Assembly: GCA_018806915.1 (NCBI GenBank)
Contig: JAGKQI010000073.1
Span: forward strand, 620,001 to 684,000
Length of the DNA stretch: 64,000 nucleotides
Source: Phytophthora colocasiae
Lineage: Eukaryota > Oomycota > Peronosporomycetes > Peronosporales > Peronosporaceae
Reading direction: 5' to 3'
The notes under the pieces are model-generated. The model searched no databases. It saw nothing but the letters and a program-made list of their open reading frames with translations, and had not been told where the DNA came from. How positions within the stretch are numbered: position 1 is the first letter of the stretch; each line of letters starts with the position of its first letter. A program made the translations under genes and the position numbers. Positions 54,321-64,000 of the stretch are shown here, piece by piece.

Positions 54321-55925
54321 CTATGCTTCACACTGCGTGTTCCAGCGCCACTCGTACTGCTGCAGGGCATTGGCGAAGTGCACGAGCGCGGCGGCCACGA
54401 CACAGATGTGCCAGAGCTGGTGGCTCGAGAACCACAGGTCGAAACGTCCAGGGAAGAAGCGCTCAGGGAACTTGGTCGCGTAGATGATGGCACCGCTCGT
54501 GTACAGCAGACCCATCAGCAGCAGAGGCCCGATCATGACTGTGACGTGAGGGTCGAAGAGCCCAAAGTGCCACACCAGGTGCGTCACAGGCACAAAGCCA
54601 AAGAAGCCCAGCGCCAGGAAGATACACGTGCGTGCCACGAGGAACTTGGGTGTGCCAAAGACTGGTAATAACGCCACTACAAACGTGAGTGCGGCCATGA
54701 CCGAGATGGACACGAGGTAGGCGCTGCGCAGCCACGGGTGGCAGTAGAAAGAATAGTAGATCATCGGGTAGAACGATCCAGCAATGAGAATCGTGATACC
54801 GGCGTAGTCCAGGCGCGACAGGAACATGTAGGCCGAGCGGCTAACCACGAACATCAGGTGGAATGTGGCACTGCACGTCAAGCACACTACCGCACTAGCC
54901 ATGAAGGCAAAGATCGGCCAGTGCGGTACATTGTGCGGCCCTTCAGCAGAAGCCAAGATGTGGAGCCCCTTGCGTACACTCTCAGCCACACCATCCAGCT
55001 CCTCCAGCGCATACTTCATGGGCAGATCTGCCCCCACTTGGCTCGCAACGTCCTGTAGGAACACCGACAGCGACTCAACGCGCTCTCCCAGCTGCATCTT
55101 GAGCGAGCGAACCTGTTCCGAGTGCGCGTCTCTCACCTGTCCTCCAAGTCTGGCCGACAAAGCTCCAAGTTCACTTCGAAGCTGCTCCATCTGGGCGCCC
55201 ACTGAATCGGAGAATCCACCGACATTCGTCTCCACGAGCGCATGGAAGCGTTCGAGACTGGGGAGACGCTGCAAGCTGTGGTCGAAGATGACGCTGGCTA
55301 CTTCGTAGTACTTCGCAGGAGCGACTCGACCTGTAGGCGGTGGACAGAGTTCCGGGATCCCTTCAGCCAGTAGGAGTCTCGACGTGTGTTGGCCGTCCAC
55401 TACCCACTGTGCCCCGTTGTCGCACCAAGCCTGGGGGCTGGTGAGACCTGCAAGAGCTGCCGTATCAGCAGCAGGAGACAACGCATGGCTGCTCAAAGCC
55501 AAGTAGACCATGAGCATGAGGAAGATGAAAGAGCCAACCATGTGCGTCCAAACGTTGAGGGTCTCATTGTGCAGCTCAAACAACGACAAGAAGCAGTCAC
55601 GAGCTGAGTAGTGCAGACGATAACCCGAACGGATGTACGAGTTGTCCGCCAGGTAAGCGAAGCCCTCGGCGTGCAGACGTTCGAATGTGTGGAGCTTTCC
55701 AGCACTGTCGGCAGTGGGCATTTCTACTGGCTTCTGACTGACTGGAGGGACCGAAGAGCGCTTGACTACTAGCTGCTTCTTTTTAGTGTGGCTACGCAGC
55801 AGCATGTGATGGCCTGTTTCCATGGCGGCCGTTAGGGAAGAGTGAGGCGTTAGGGCGTTGGACGTTCCTTGGGGGCGACGAGGGCAGAATGACTGTGTAT
55901 GGTGACCGTGCCTTGTCAAGTGCAT
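54321..55925 (-). CDS. PAQR family (adiponectin receptor-like) membrane protein
   Basis: 534 residues, one exon. The motif RSGYRLHYSARDCFLSLFEL with HNETLNVWTH precedes TM1. The metal-site residues typical of the family are present: SATFHLMF (Ser-x3-His), SRLDYAG (Asp) and SHQLWHICVV (His-x3-His). Between TM1 and TM2 there is an insert of about 180 residues with a heptad-like stretch (MEQLRSELGALSARLGGQVR), much longer than in animal receptors. Members are ceramidase-like or receptor proteins of the plasma membrane or ER. The first ATG is used; a second at codon 35 (METGHHML) is possible. Confidence 0.88.
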   Translation of the reverse strand: MHLTRHGHHTQSFCPRRPQGTSNALTPHSSLTAAMETGHHMLLRSHTKKKQLVVKRSSVPPVSQKPVEMPTADSAGKLHTFERLHAEGFAYLADNSYIRSGYRLHYSARDCFLSLFELHNETLNVWTHMVGSFIFLMLMVYLALSSHALSPAADTAALAGLTSPQAWCDNGAQWVVDGQHTSRLLLAEGIPELCPPPTGRVAPAKYYEVASVIFDHSLQRLPSLERFHALVETNVGGFSDSVGAQMEQLRSELGALSARLGGQVRDAHSEQVRSLKMQLGERVESLSVFLQDVASQVGADLPMKYALEELDGVAESVRKGLHILASAEGPHNVPHWPIFAFMASAVVCLTCSATFHLMFVVSRSAYMFLSRLDYAGITILIAGSFYPMIYYSFYCHPWLRSAYLVSISVMAALTFVVALLPVFGTPKFLVARTCIFLALGFFGFVPVTHLVWHFGLFDPHVTVMIGPLLLMGLLYTSGAIIYATKFPERFFPGRFDLWFSSHQLWHICVVAAALVHFANALQQYEWRWNTQCEA

Positions 55926-56603
55926 TCAGCCAATCGCAATCGCTGATGAAGGGTGGCTGGTGGCTCTGTACACCACATTGGTGTGCACTTCGTGTACTCG
56001 CGGTGACATATCGAAGCGGATAGCATCTGCATCCTTCAGTTGTTTTTAATTATATACACGTTTGTATCTACACTGATTTAAAGTGTGTTGAATCTTTGAT
56101 TGTTAATAGTTGGTGTCAGTTTATAATACTAGCTAATACAGGTTTGACCGCGCCATTACCGCTGATCGCCCTGGCAGAGGGAGGAGTGTTTAGCTCGGAC
56201 GGCAATTAGCTGCGAATCTCGTCACCACTTAGATTCAAACTGTATTAGCTACATGGACTTCTAGCTCCAGCAGGTTGGATAGCTAGAAATCATACCATCG
56301 CAATGTAAATGGTGCCTCGCTAGAGGCCTTCGCTCATAAGAACCAATGAAACTTGGGACTACGGTAGATTAACCGATGAAACTTGACAGGCTTCCTATGC
56401 TGTGCTGTTTCATGGCTCCATTTAACTCATGCACCAAAGTTTGAGCTACATGTAGTAAGCCCATAGGCCCTTTAATCTCCTGTAACTTTAGTCACGAGGT
56501 TTGTAAGAATTTACCTGGGGGAAAGCAGCTTTTCACTCTTTGGATAAATACTTGTTTCATGCACAAAACACTTAAGACGAATCTGTACTACAAACCACTT
56601 GAG
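55926..56603. other. Intergenic with a 122-bp inverted-repeat element
   Basis: No gene or tRNA seen. At 56130-56147 and 56235-56251 there are inverted arms (TAGCTAATACAGGTTTGA against TCAAACTGTATTAGCTA, one base unpaired), enclosing about 87 bp. It may be a MITE-like relic. Confidence 0.45.
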
Positions 56604-57416
56604 CTAACCTGTTTGATGCACCAAACCGATATCCGAGTAACCACGAGACCGGATACGTTGTAGCGAGCCGTCAGATAGACGCACAGACAAGGAGGAGAAA
56701 CGCATGTCGGGCATGGAGGCAGCGCGGAAGTCGATGCGGTCCTGACGAGATTTCATAGGCACCACCTTCATTGATCGTGTTGAGCTGGCAACACCATCCA
56801 TGGCTTCGGTTAGCGAGTCAATTCCGAGAAACAACCCTACGGACTTGTCGATATCGGGGCCATCACGAGAGCAATGATGCGCATATTCAGTCACCAGTCG
56901 CACGAGGTCACGCAAAAAATGCGTCAGTTCCAGCATGCGCGAGGCGCCGTACTTGTTCACATCCAGCACGACCATCTGCCGAGGAGGCAAGCGCGATTGC
57001 TTCAGCTTCTCAACGAACGAGTGGCAGTCAGGACAGTCGCGACACTCGAGCAGCAGCGCTTCACGCAGTCGCTTGAACTCGCGAAAGCGGCGCTCCGTGT
57101 GGGTGACATCACCAGTTTCATGGTGGCACGTCTCGATCATGTACACAAATCGGTTCTTCTTGAGTGAGGTAGCAGCCTCCTTCTCCTCTGGTCGGAAGCG
57201 TAACACTTGAACAGCTAGACGTGTCGACGTTGGTGACGGAGACTCAAGCGGCCGCGGCTTCAGGTCCACCTGGAACTCCACCATCGACTGTGTGACTGCT
57301 TCGACCACGCGTCGCTGCAGGAGCTGCACCATCTCGACCGACAGATCTTCGTCGCGGCAGCTTCCACCTTGTTGTGTTGCCTTGGCGTTCAATCGAGAAA
57401 TGGTAACGACATTCAC
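56604..57416 (-). CDS. PX-domain protein
   Basis: The frame is open for 270 codons. It has the PX core: RFVYMIETCHHETGDV, ERRFREFKRLREALLLECRD, LPPRQMVVLD, RMLELTHFLRDLVRL. The RRFREF and LPP-R elements are those that bind phosphatidylinositol 3-phosphate. The C-terminal 70 residues are Ser/Arg-rich (MRFSSLSVRLSDGSLQRIRS). No ATG occurs at the beginning of the frame, and a CAG acceptor lies just upstream (about 57430), so a short 5' exon is probably missing. The first internal ATG is at 57332. Role: endosomal membrane targeting. Confidence 0.8.
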   Translation of the reverse strand: MNVVTISRLNAKATQQGGSCRDEDLSVEMVQLLQRRVVEAVTQSMVEFQVDLKPRPLESPSPTSTRLAVQVLRFRPEEKEAATSLKKNRFVYMIETCHHETGDVTHTERRFREFKRLREALLLECRDCPDCHSFVEKLKQSRLPPRQMVVLDVNKYGASRMLELTHFLRDLVRLVTEYAHHCSRDGPDIDKSVGLFLGIDSLTEAMDGVASSTRSMKVVPMKSRQDRIDFRAASMPDMRFSSLSVRLSDGSLQRIRSRGYSDIGLVHQTG

Positions 57417-57612
57417 ACTGCGGCTGCATCTGGAAAAATAGAAAGGATCCGCTCACGCCAGAGCGCGTCATTAAAATTTAACCAATTTGAGGCAAATAAG
57501 GATAAAATGTAACAGAATAATACTAATCCGTGACGTTTTACGTAAATCATACTGTAGTGGACCGTTTCTGCTTTAACATCTCGGTGACACGCATCAGCGA
57601 TCACAGTGATCA

Positions 57613-59550
57613 TCACACCATGTGAGTCGGGAAGCTCAACAAGTCCGGCTGCAGGCGGCTCCATGCTTCCACGAGCCGCGCATGCTCGTCCGGGTGCGAT
57701 CGCTGCAGCGCCGCAGGGTCCTGCTCAAGGTACAGAACGAGAATATTGCATGGTGGTTAGCAGGCAGAAGACATGAGAAACTGACGGTGCGCGGCTGGGT
57801 TGGCCCGTTTCAGACCAGGTGTATCCTCGTCGGATTCATCGTCTGGCTGATTGACCGCCGAGCAACTGTGCGCCGCCAGCACCTCCAAGTTGGGTACAAC
57901 AGGTTGACACGATGTTTAACACGAAAACGTACCTCAGCGAAGCAGACGAAGATCGTCGCGACAATGGAGTCCAGGATTGAAGACATGATCGTGCACATGG
58001 CGTACCCGATAGACGCGCATGCTACAAAGGTCAGCAACACGACGTTGAAGGTCTCTGTAGGTAATATACATAAAGCCCACGCATAAGCACACAATCTCCT
58101 TCATAACGCAGAAAACGACAGTCACGTACGGCACTCTCCCGGGTGTTCTGCCATCTCGTCCGCCGTGCACCGCAGCGTGAGATACAGCCACGCGGATCCA
58201 ATGACCCCAGATACTGTGCCTGGAAAAATACAAGTCTCAATCAGCAACATGTCGAATTTGCAGAACAATTACCGAGCATGCGTACCAACAACGAGGCACC
58301 CCACAGAGAGAACGCTTGAAATGAGCGAGTCATTGAGCAGTGCCGTCCACCCGCGATCCCGGAAGAGATGCATCGTGTCCGTCCCAGCTAGCCGGAAGTC
58401 TTTTCCATAGAGGGCCACCTGGCAAAACGCATATTTGTTGAAGTATTGCATGTTGCGCATGACCAGCTTGACGAGAAACTCCAAGAAAGCGTTGGCGCTA
58501 CCCTTGGCCTTCCGCCGCGGGGTGGAGAGCAAGAGTGTATGCAAAGCATTCAGTGCTGCAACCACCAGGGAGCCGATGCAGATCGACCCGAGAGACGTAG
58601 TGAGAGCCCTAGTTTGTGCCCGTTGAATTGTGTTCGCATCATGAGCCCCAAACCACCATTCGCCCACTGAACCTGCAGTGATGCAGTGCACTACGTTCTT
58701 TGCAACCTGTACAAACCAGTAGAAGCTAGTAAAAGCCGATGATGACTGCTGTTAGAATGCCATTGATGAAAACTGCAACAGTAGACTCGTACCTCAGCAA
58801 CAAGAAGAAGAAGCAGGTGTTTCCATAGGAGCTCGAGTCGTGAAGTGGGTCCACTGCTTTAGCGAGAACTCCCACGACTGCAGCACCCCAAATCATAACC
58901 CAAGCTGCTTGGGCCAACAACGCCATGTATGCCGACATGATCACTCCAGGAAATACACGCAAGATACGAGACGCTGCAGTCAAATTGGACGCCGCAAAAG
59001 CGATCGATCTACGAACTGAGGCGTAGTATGTGACGATCGTAAGGACAAAGAACAGATTGATGAAGCCGATGGCCTTGCCCGCCATGCCAGAGTCGTAAAA
59101 GGCCGCGAGTGAGGCTACGATAAAGGCCACAATGCTGGCTTTCAGCGTCCATGAGATGACCCGCTCAGCATGGTTTTGCAGAACCTGGAGCCACAGTGCC
59201 GATACGCCACCGCCAATGCATGAGGTCGCCAAGAAGATGAGGAAGATCTTGAGACCATGTGACGAGTCGTCCTCGCGGTGTACAGTGAAATATATGCTCG
59301 ATACATTCGGGAGACCGAAGAAAAGCTGCAAATTGTCCACAAACGATAAAGAATCACCTTGAGTTAAAAGGCATCTGATTAGAAAATGTTTCCATCCTAG
59401 CAGACGCACCGCAATGAAGCTCACAGCCGCACAATTGGCCGCAAAGGTCACCGCGAAGAAGTAGTCTTTACGTTCGTCCCGCTGCCCAGCAGGTAGCTGC
59501 TGTGGCACCTTCTCCAGCAGCACCTCCTCGTCCGCGCGATCCAGCTCCAT
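57613..59550 (-). CDS. SLC44/choline transporter-like protein
   Basis: Five exons, 58793-59550, 58286-58725, 58130-58219, 57933-58054 and 57613-57720, make 505 residues. Family signatures: LLLSFYWFVQVAKNVVHCIT and GSVGEWWF across the first splice, then NKYAFCQVALYGKDF, TALLNDSLISSVLSVG and FVCFAEDPAALQRSHPDEH near the end. About ten transmembrane segments. SLC44/CTL proteins move choline or ethanolamine across plasma or organelle membranes. In the first exon, 84 AT-rich bases (about 59324-59407) begin GTGCGT and end GCAG in frame, so they may be an optional intron. The last intron (212 nt) is the longest in the window. Confidence 0.85.
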
Positions 59551-59685
59551 GATGGTGATCTGTACTCTGATGGAAGAACGATTTTACGTCACTTCAATTG
59601 GTTTAAATTCATGTTTTTTATCCAATCATAGGTTCGTGGTGGTTTCGTTGAAGTTGCCATTCCGCATTCCGCATTGCGCTGGATG

Positions 59686-62600
59686 ATGGCGGAGCACGGT
59701 GAGTTCCTGACGAACCTGACGCTAGATGGCGTGCGCGAAGGCGTCTATATGCTGTGCAAGCACTCGGACGACCTACTGGGCCATCACGCGCGCCAAGTTT
59801 TTCGTGAGAAGGCTGCGTCCATGCGCGCTGAGAATAGTATTTACTACTACCTCAAGGACCTGATGAAGAAGTTTGGCTCGCAACAGCACGCGTCGAAGAT
59901 CAAGAAGACGGCGCATGGAGAGCCGCAGCAGCTTGTACTCGAGGCTCATGAGTTTCGTAAGCTCGTGGCAAGCGACCCGGCCTTTGAAAGTGCTATCCCC
60001 AGTGACCGGGTGGATGCGCTCTTCCACCGTCTTGAATGCGATTACCAGAAACTACTTCTGCATCGAGACTTTGTGGAGTTCTGTCTACTTGATCAGGACC
60101 AACTGTAGGTACACATTTTGTTTCAATACGCAGAGTCAAGTGACAACTGAGTATCTCTTTTGTTTGTGCATGGCCAGCCGAGTGCTGTTGTTCAAGTATC
60201 GTAAGCATCTCAAGAGCCTGGACTTGACAGACAACGAGATTGCGGATACGTTCAAGCGGTTAACGCCTCCAGATGGTACAGCGATGGCACCAGAGCTATT
60301 TCACGCCGCCATAATGCGTGACTTGGATGTCGTGCTCACGACTGGAGTACGTTGCATCTGCCGTGTTTGCCCTTATTGCTATACGTCGGAAGTAACAGTC
60401 ACTTATTTATCTATGGGGAAATGTGCTACAGGAACTTGCTTTTGTCATGGGCCTCATGGATTCGGATAAGGACGGGCTAGTCAAGGTTCATGACCTAGAA
60501 CTTCTTCTGAAGGACGAAAGAGGAGCCGAGGAGCTTATCCACGCTCCTCGTGAGAACGGTATTGTAGACATCAAGATTTCAACGAATAGCGTGGAAGAGG
60601 TGACTTTGAGAAGAGACAACTATACGCAGCTCTTCCCAAAACTTCAGGACGAAAGCAATTCTAGCCCAATGCATCTCTGGTTCCGGACAGGTGCGAAAGA
60701 GGACGGTAAAGCTGCGATTTCCAACATTAAGTATGCCTCAAGCTCCCGTGACACAGAGCTGGTATCGAAAGGATTTACTTGTTTGCAGCAGGATATCAAT
60801 CGGACTGGCGCTTTTGGGAAGCACAAGTATATCTGGCTGAGCTTAGTGCCCCCGAGTACGCAATTGGCGAGTGAACTCATTGACTTATCACTCACATGTG
60901 GAGATTTGAGCGACAAGATTTCTGCGAGACTATGGTTACCCCGCCATCGTGGCTTTAAATTGGTATCTGGGAATTTGAACGAGAAAAACCCAAAACATGG
61001 AGTGTTTTTGTGGCTGAGACGCCGACGGGCAAATTTCGCACAAGGCCTAGTTGAACCGTCGTATATTGACCTCACAATGTTCTCTCCGAAAACACGGGCC
61101 AATATTCATCGGCACATTGACGACTTAGAAGCCCAAGTACGAAAAACCCTACGACGAAATTGTCCGATTGATCAAGATTGCTCTCTCAACTTCAATCGGT
61201 TATTTGAAGAATTCGATCCTAAGAAGTTACGGGCTATTACCAAGCAAGCGGTACAGGCTGGCATAGAGACGTTCGGTATCAAAATGGACAAAAAGGTGGG
61301 AGATTACTAGCGTTTATTTTGCCCCAGCGATCACTAACATTTTGTCGATTGGTAGGACTTTCGGTTGGTCTGGAACCGAATTAATCCTTTCGGTGCTAAA
61401 GTAATTCACGTCGGCACGTTTGCTCAATTTTTAGAGCTCACCGACTTCGAGATGTGAGTTTGGATAGCTCCGCCCATTGATTCAAGGCACGCACTAACGC
61501 ATATTATGTGTACATTTCAGTGACGATGTGGTGAACTCGCTTCAACGAGCAATGACAACACGTTTTGGCTATCATGTCCCAAACTATCGGCTAATATTCC
61601 AATCCTATAATGCGCTGGGGGACGGAAAATTGAGCCGATCGGATTTCCAGCGAATCTTCGCTACCAATCAGCTCAGTTTCACTAATAGTGAGCTGAGTAA
61701 AGTAATTCAGCGCTTTGATGTCAACCGAGACGGGATCGTTGATTATTCCGACTTCCTAAGCTATATAACCGGCATATGCGATGCATCTGCCCGGGCAGCG
61801 AGCCGAATTGCTGAATCAGCTGAAGAATTCCGCACTTGGGCCCTTGAAAAGCAGAACAAAAAGTTGGCGAAAGATGGAAACATTGATTCAGCATCAGCAT
61901 GGCGTCTACTGAAGCCGAAGCATGGTCGCCTTGATTCTGAAACTATTAACCACATTCTACGACAACGGAGGATTCGCCTAAATGCTGAACAAATACACCT
62001 GCTTCAAGTTCTGATGGCTCCGTCCACGAATGGGGATGTGAACCAGGTAGCATTTCACGCATTTGTCAACCACGTTCCGAAGAAAATGTGCGCTAGCGGT
62101 TTGTTTTCTAATCTGCTTTCGTGCAAGGTCTAATTGTCGTCTTGTCATGTTGTTATTGTAGTTCTACGGTGGTATACGAGCTGAAAAAGTTGGTGGGATC
62201 TGGACCCGTCCAGTCCGGTGTCGACGAGATCTACAATCGTCTCAATATTGAAGCAAATGGCAAACTTTCTCTTGTCAATTTTTCCCAGCAGTTAAATGCC
62301 TTGGCAGTGGAGAAGTCAACCCGGCAAGTAGACCTGAAAGATTTGGCATACGTGGTGCAGTATACTGGTGCGAATTGTGGAGGGGATGGTGCAGTGCTTA
62401 TTGACAGGTTCCTTGCAGTCATTCGCGACAATAACGACCGCCGAAACATGAAGAGCGAGTTTGTGACGCACTATGACAGTCCACAGTTTCTGGAAGGTGT
62501 AAATCTACTTCGTGATGAGCTCAAGCGATGCTCAAAAACTCCTGATGGCAAGTTCGACTACATGATTCCATTCCGATTATTTGACAAAGATAACACCGGT

Positions 62601-64000
62601 GAGATCGTGCTGTCTGAGTTTGAAGTCGCCATTCGAGAGCTTGGCGTCGATAAATATCTGACGGATCAGGAGATTAAAGGTCTGATGCGGCGGTTTGACC
62701 CCAACTCATCTGGAGCGATTGACTACGCTGAATTTCTTCGTTTTAATCTAGCAGAGTCGTCATCGTCGTCGAGTAGAAGACTCAATATTTCCGTTCTGCC
62801 GGATCCTATTCTGCAGCGTATCCTCGAGGACATTATCATCAACGAACAACTCACCAGTGAAAACGTGGGAGCCTACTGCGGTTCAATGAAAAGGATGTTT
62901 GGAATTATCGACAGGGATACTACTGGGCTTGTTCCAGCACATCGTTTTGTCGAGACCCTCAAAGAGATGAGCGTTACCGTGCCCAAGGCAGATATGGACA
63001 TTTTAGTGAAAGAGTTTGGGGGTGATGATAATACTGGCGAAGTTCAGTACTTGATTTTCTGTGAAGCAATTGTCCAGAAGTGCCAGCAAAATGAAGAAGC
63101 ACCACCACTGCTTGAGTCGCCCCCATCAGAGATTCTTAGCTTACTAAAGACTCTGCATCAGGAATATCACACAGCTAAGCAAAAGTTAGAAGCAAGTGGC
63201 CACGATTTTGACGTTGATCGAGCTTTTGGAGTGGAAAAGGACTCTTCGAAGTGTGTTTTCCTGTCCATTGACGATTTTAAAGACGTCCTATGGGCTGCGG
63301 GTGTTCATCACCCTTATTTGCGTGAAGAGTTAGAGACTATGATGACTTGTTTCCAGTTACACCAGAATTCTGGTTTCAACGTCGCGTTATTCCGGAGTTT
63401 CTTGTCTAAAGGCCCTAGTGCCTTCTTCGTAGGCAACTCTGGCGTTCTTGACAACCACATTGATCGACTTCTGGGAGAGCTTCAGTCATTTTTATCCACT
63501 GGGAAAGATGCTGGAGAACGATTGTTTGGTCTGTTTTCAGAAATTGATGCTGACTTAAGTGGGTTTATTTCACACAGCGAATTTCTGCAATTACTCCAAA
63601 GAGCTGGACTTCGTCACTTTCTCAGCTCAGAAGATGAAAAACTTCTGCTTCAATTTCTTGATACAAACGGAGATGGTGGGATTTCGTACACAGAGTTTGT
63701 TGCCTTTGCTAAACATGCTGACGAGAAGCCAAAACCACTGGCTGAAAAAGAAGCGAGCACTCCTTCACTCCTGTCTCCGGTTGTTGACGGGGCACCTGCG
63801 CCACCACCTCTTGCATCACCTTCTCCAACACCAGGTTCTCCCGTAAAAGACTCATCAGTCAACGTGTCTGTCAGCAGCCAGGCAAAGCCTGATGAACGGC
63901 CTCACGCCCCAGTATTAAACCAAATTGGCAAGCTTAACAGGTTACTACGTCCGCCGTTTCCGTTTGCAAAATATTTCAGCAAGTATCGTGTGAAGCAAAG
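59686..64000 (+). CDS. Giant EF-hand protein with MABP-like domain, 5' part
   Basis: Six exons seen (59686-60104, 60178-60346, 60432-61295, 61356-61453, 61521-62087, 62162 to the window end). More than 1300 residues are visible and the frame is still open. Several EF-hand loops are present: LMDSDKDGLVKVHDLELLL, RFDVNRDGIVDYSDFL, LFDKDNTGEIVLSEFEV, RFDPNSSGAIDYAEFL, EIDADLSGFISHSEFL, FLDTNGDGGISYTEFV. Between them (about residues 285-390) is a MABP-like segment (AISNIKYASSSRDTELVSKG, then QQDINRTGAFGKHKYIWLSL), a fold that binds acidic lipid membranes in ESCRT and DENN proteins. This suggests calcium-dependent membrane or flagellar scaffolding. No enzyme domain is seen. Confidence 0.8.

Noticed and set aside
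57413..57664. Minus-strand frame upstream of the PX gene as its first exon
   Set aside because: The DNA above 57613 is the last exon of the SLC44 gene in another frame, and the splice phase does not fit.

Overview
The window is a eukaryotic contig from an oomycete, most likely Phytophthora or a close relative. The evidence is: short GT-AG introns of about 50-90 nt; a secreted protein with an RFLR motif (RXLR class); a Crinkler-type NTPase/nuclease protein; oomycete-style initiator motifs (TCAYTYY); and Ty3/gypsy, MULE and hAT elements of the types common in that group. I cannot name the species from the sequence.

Layout. 1-6.7 kb is transposon debris. A decayed TnpB/Fanzor-like gene (+) is split by a decayed hAT-like remnant (-), which is itself split by a structurally complete Mutator-like element (MULE, 2440-5508, 46-bp inverted ends, 9-bp target duplication). 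6.9-12 kb holds PEX1 (13 exons) and a p47/SHP1-like SEP-UBX protein, both cofactor or AAA-ATPase genes, followed by a 118-bp palindrome. 12.3-13.0 kb holds an RCC1 fragment inside a duplicated segment. 13.2-34.0 kb is almost entirely retrotransposon: gypsy A (-, 13209-26753) carries gypsy B (+, 13999-22252) inside its polyprotein gene, and gypsy C (+, 27021-34002) carries an internally deleted hAT element inside its 3' LTR. All insertions have target duplications I could read. 34.2 kb is the RXLR candidate, 236 bp from the end of gypsy C.

35-64 kb is ordinary gene-dense sequence: RMI2-like, a membrane-anchored protein disulfide isomerase, a WW-domain/type I restriction-like helicase, the Crinkler-type protein, a DENN-domain Rab-GEF-like protein, PEX13, the small subunit of molybdopterin synthase, an anoctamin-like membrane protein, a short disordered protein, a PAQR receptor, a PX-domain protein, an SLC44 choline-transporter-like protein, and a very large EF-hand/MABP protein that runs off the end. 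The sharp change from repeat-rich, effector-bearing sequence to compact housekeeping sequence fits the two-speed genome pattern known for Phytophthora.

The most unusual signal is in gypsy B. Its whole 8.25 kb, LTRs and protein-coding parts alike, is tiled with short inverted repeats (arms mostly 7-12 nt, loops 3-8 nt) about every 25-40 nt. Gypsy A and gypsy C, read in the same way, do not show this. The reading frames still encode recognisable gag, protease, reverse transcriptase, RNase H, integrase and chromodomain, so the hairpins must be built largely from synonymous choice. I know of no description of such an element.
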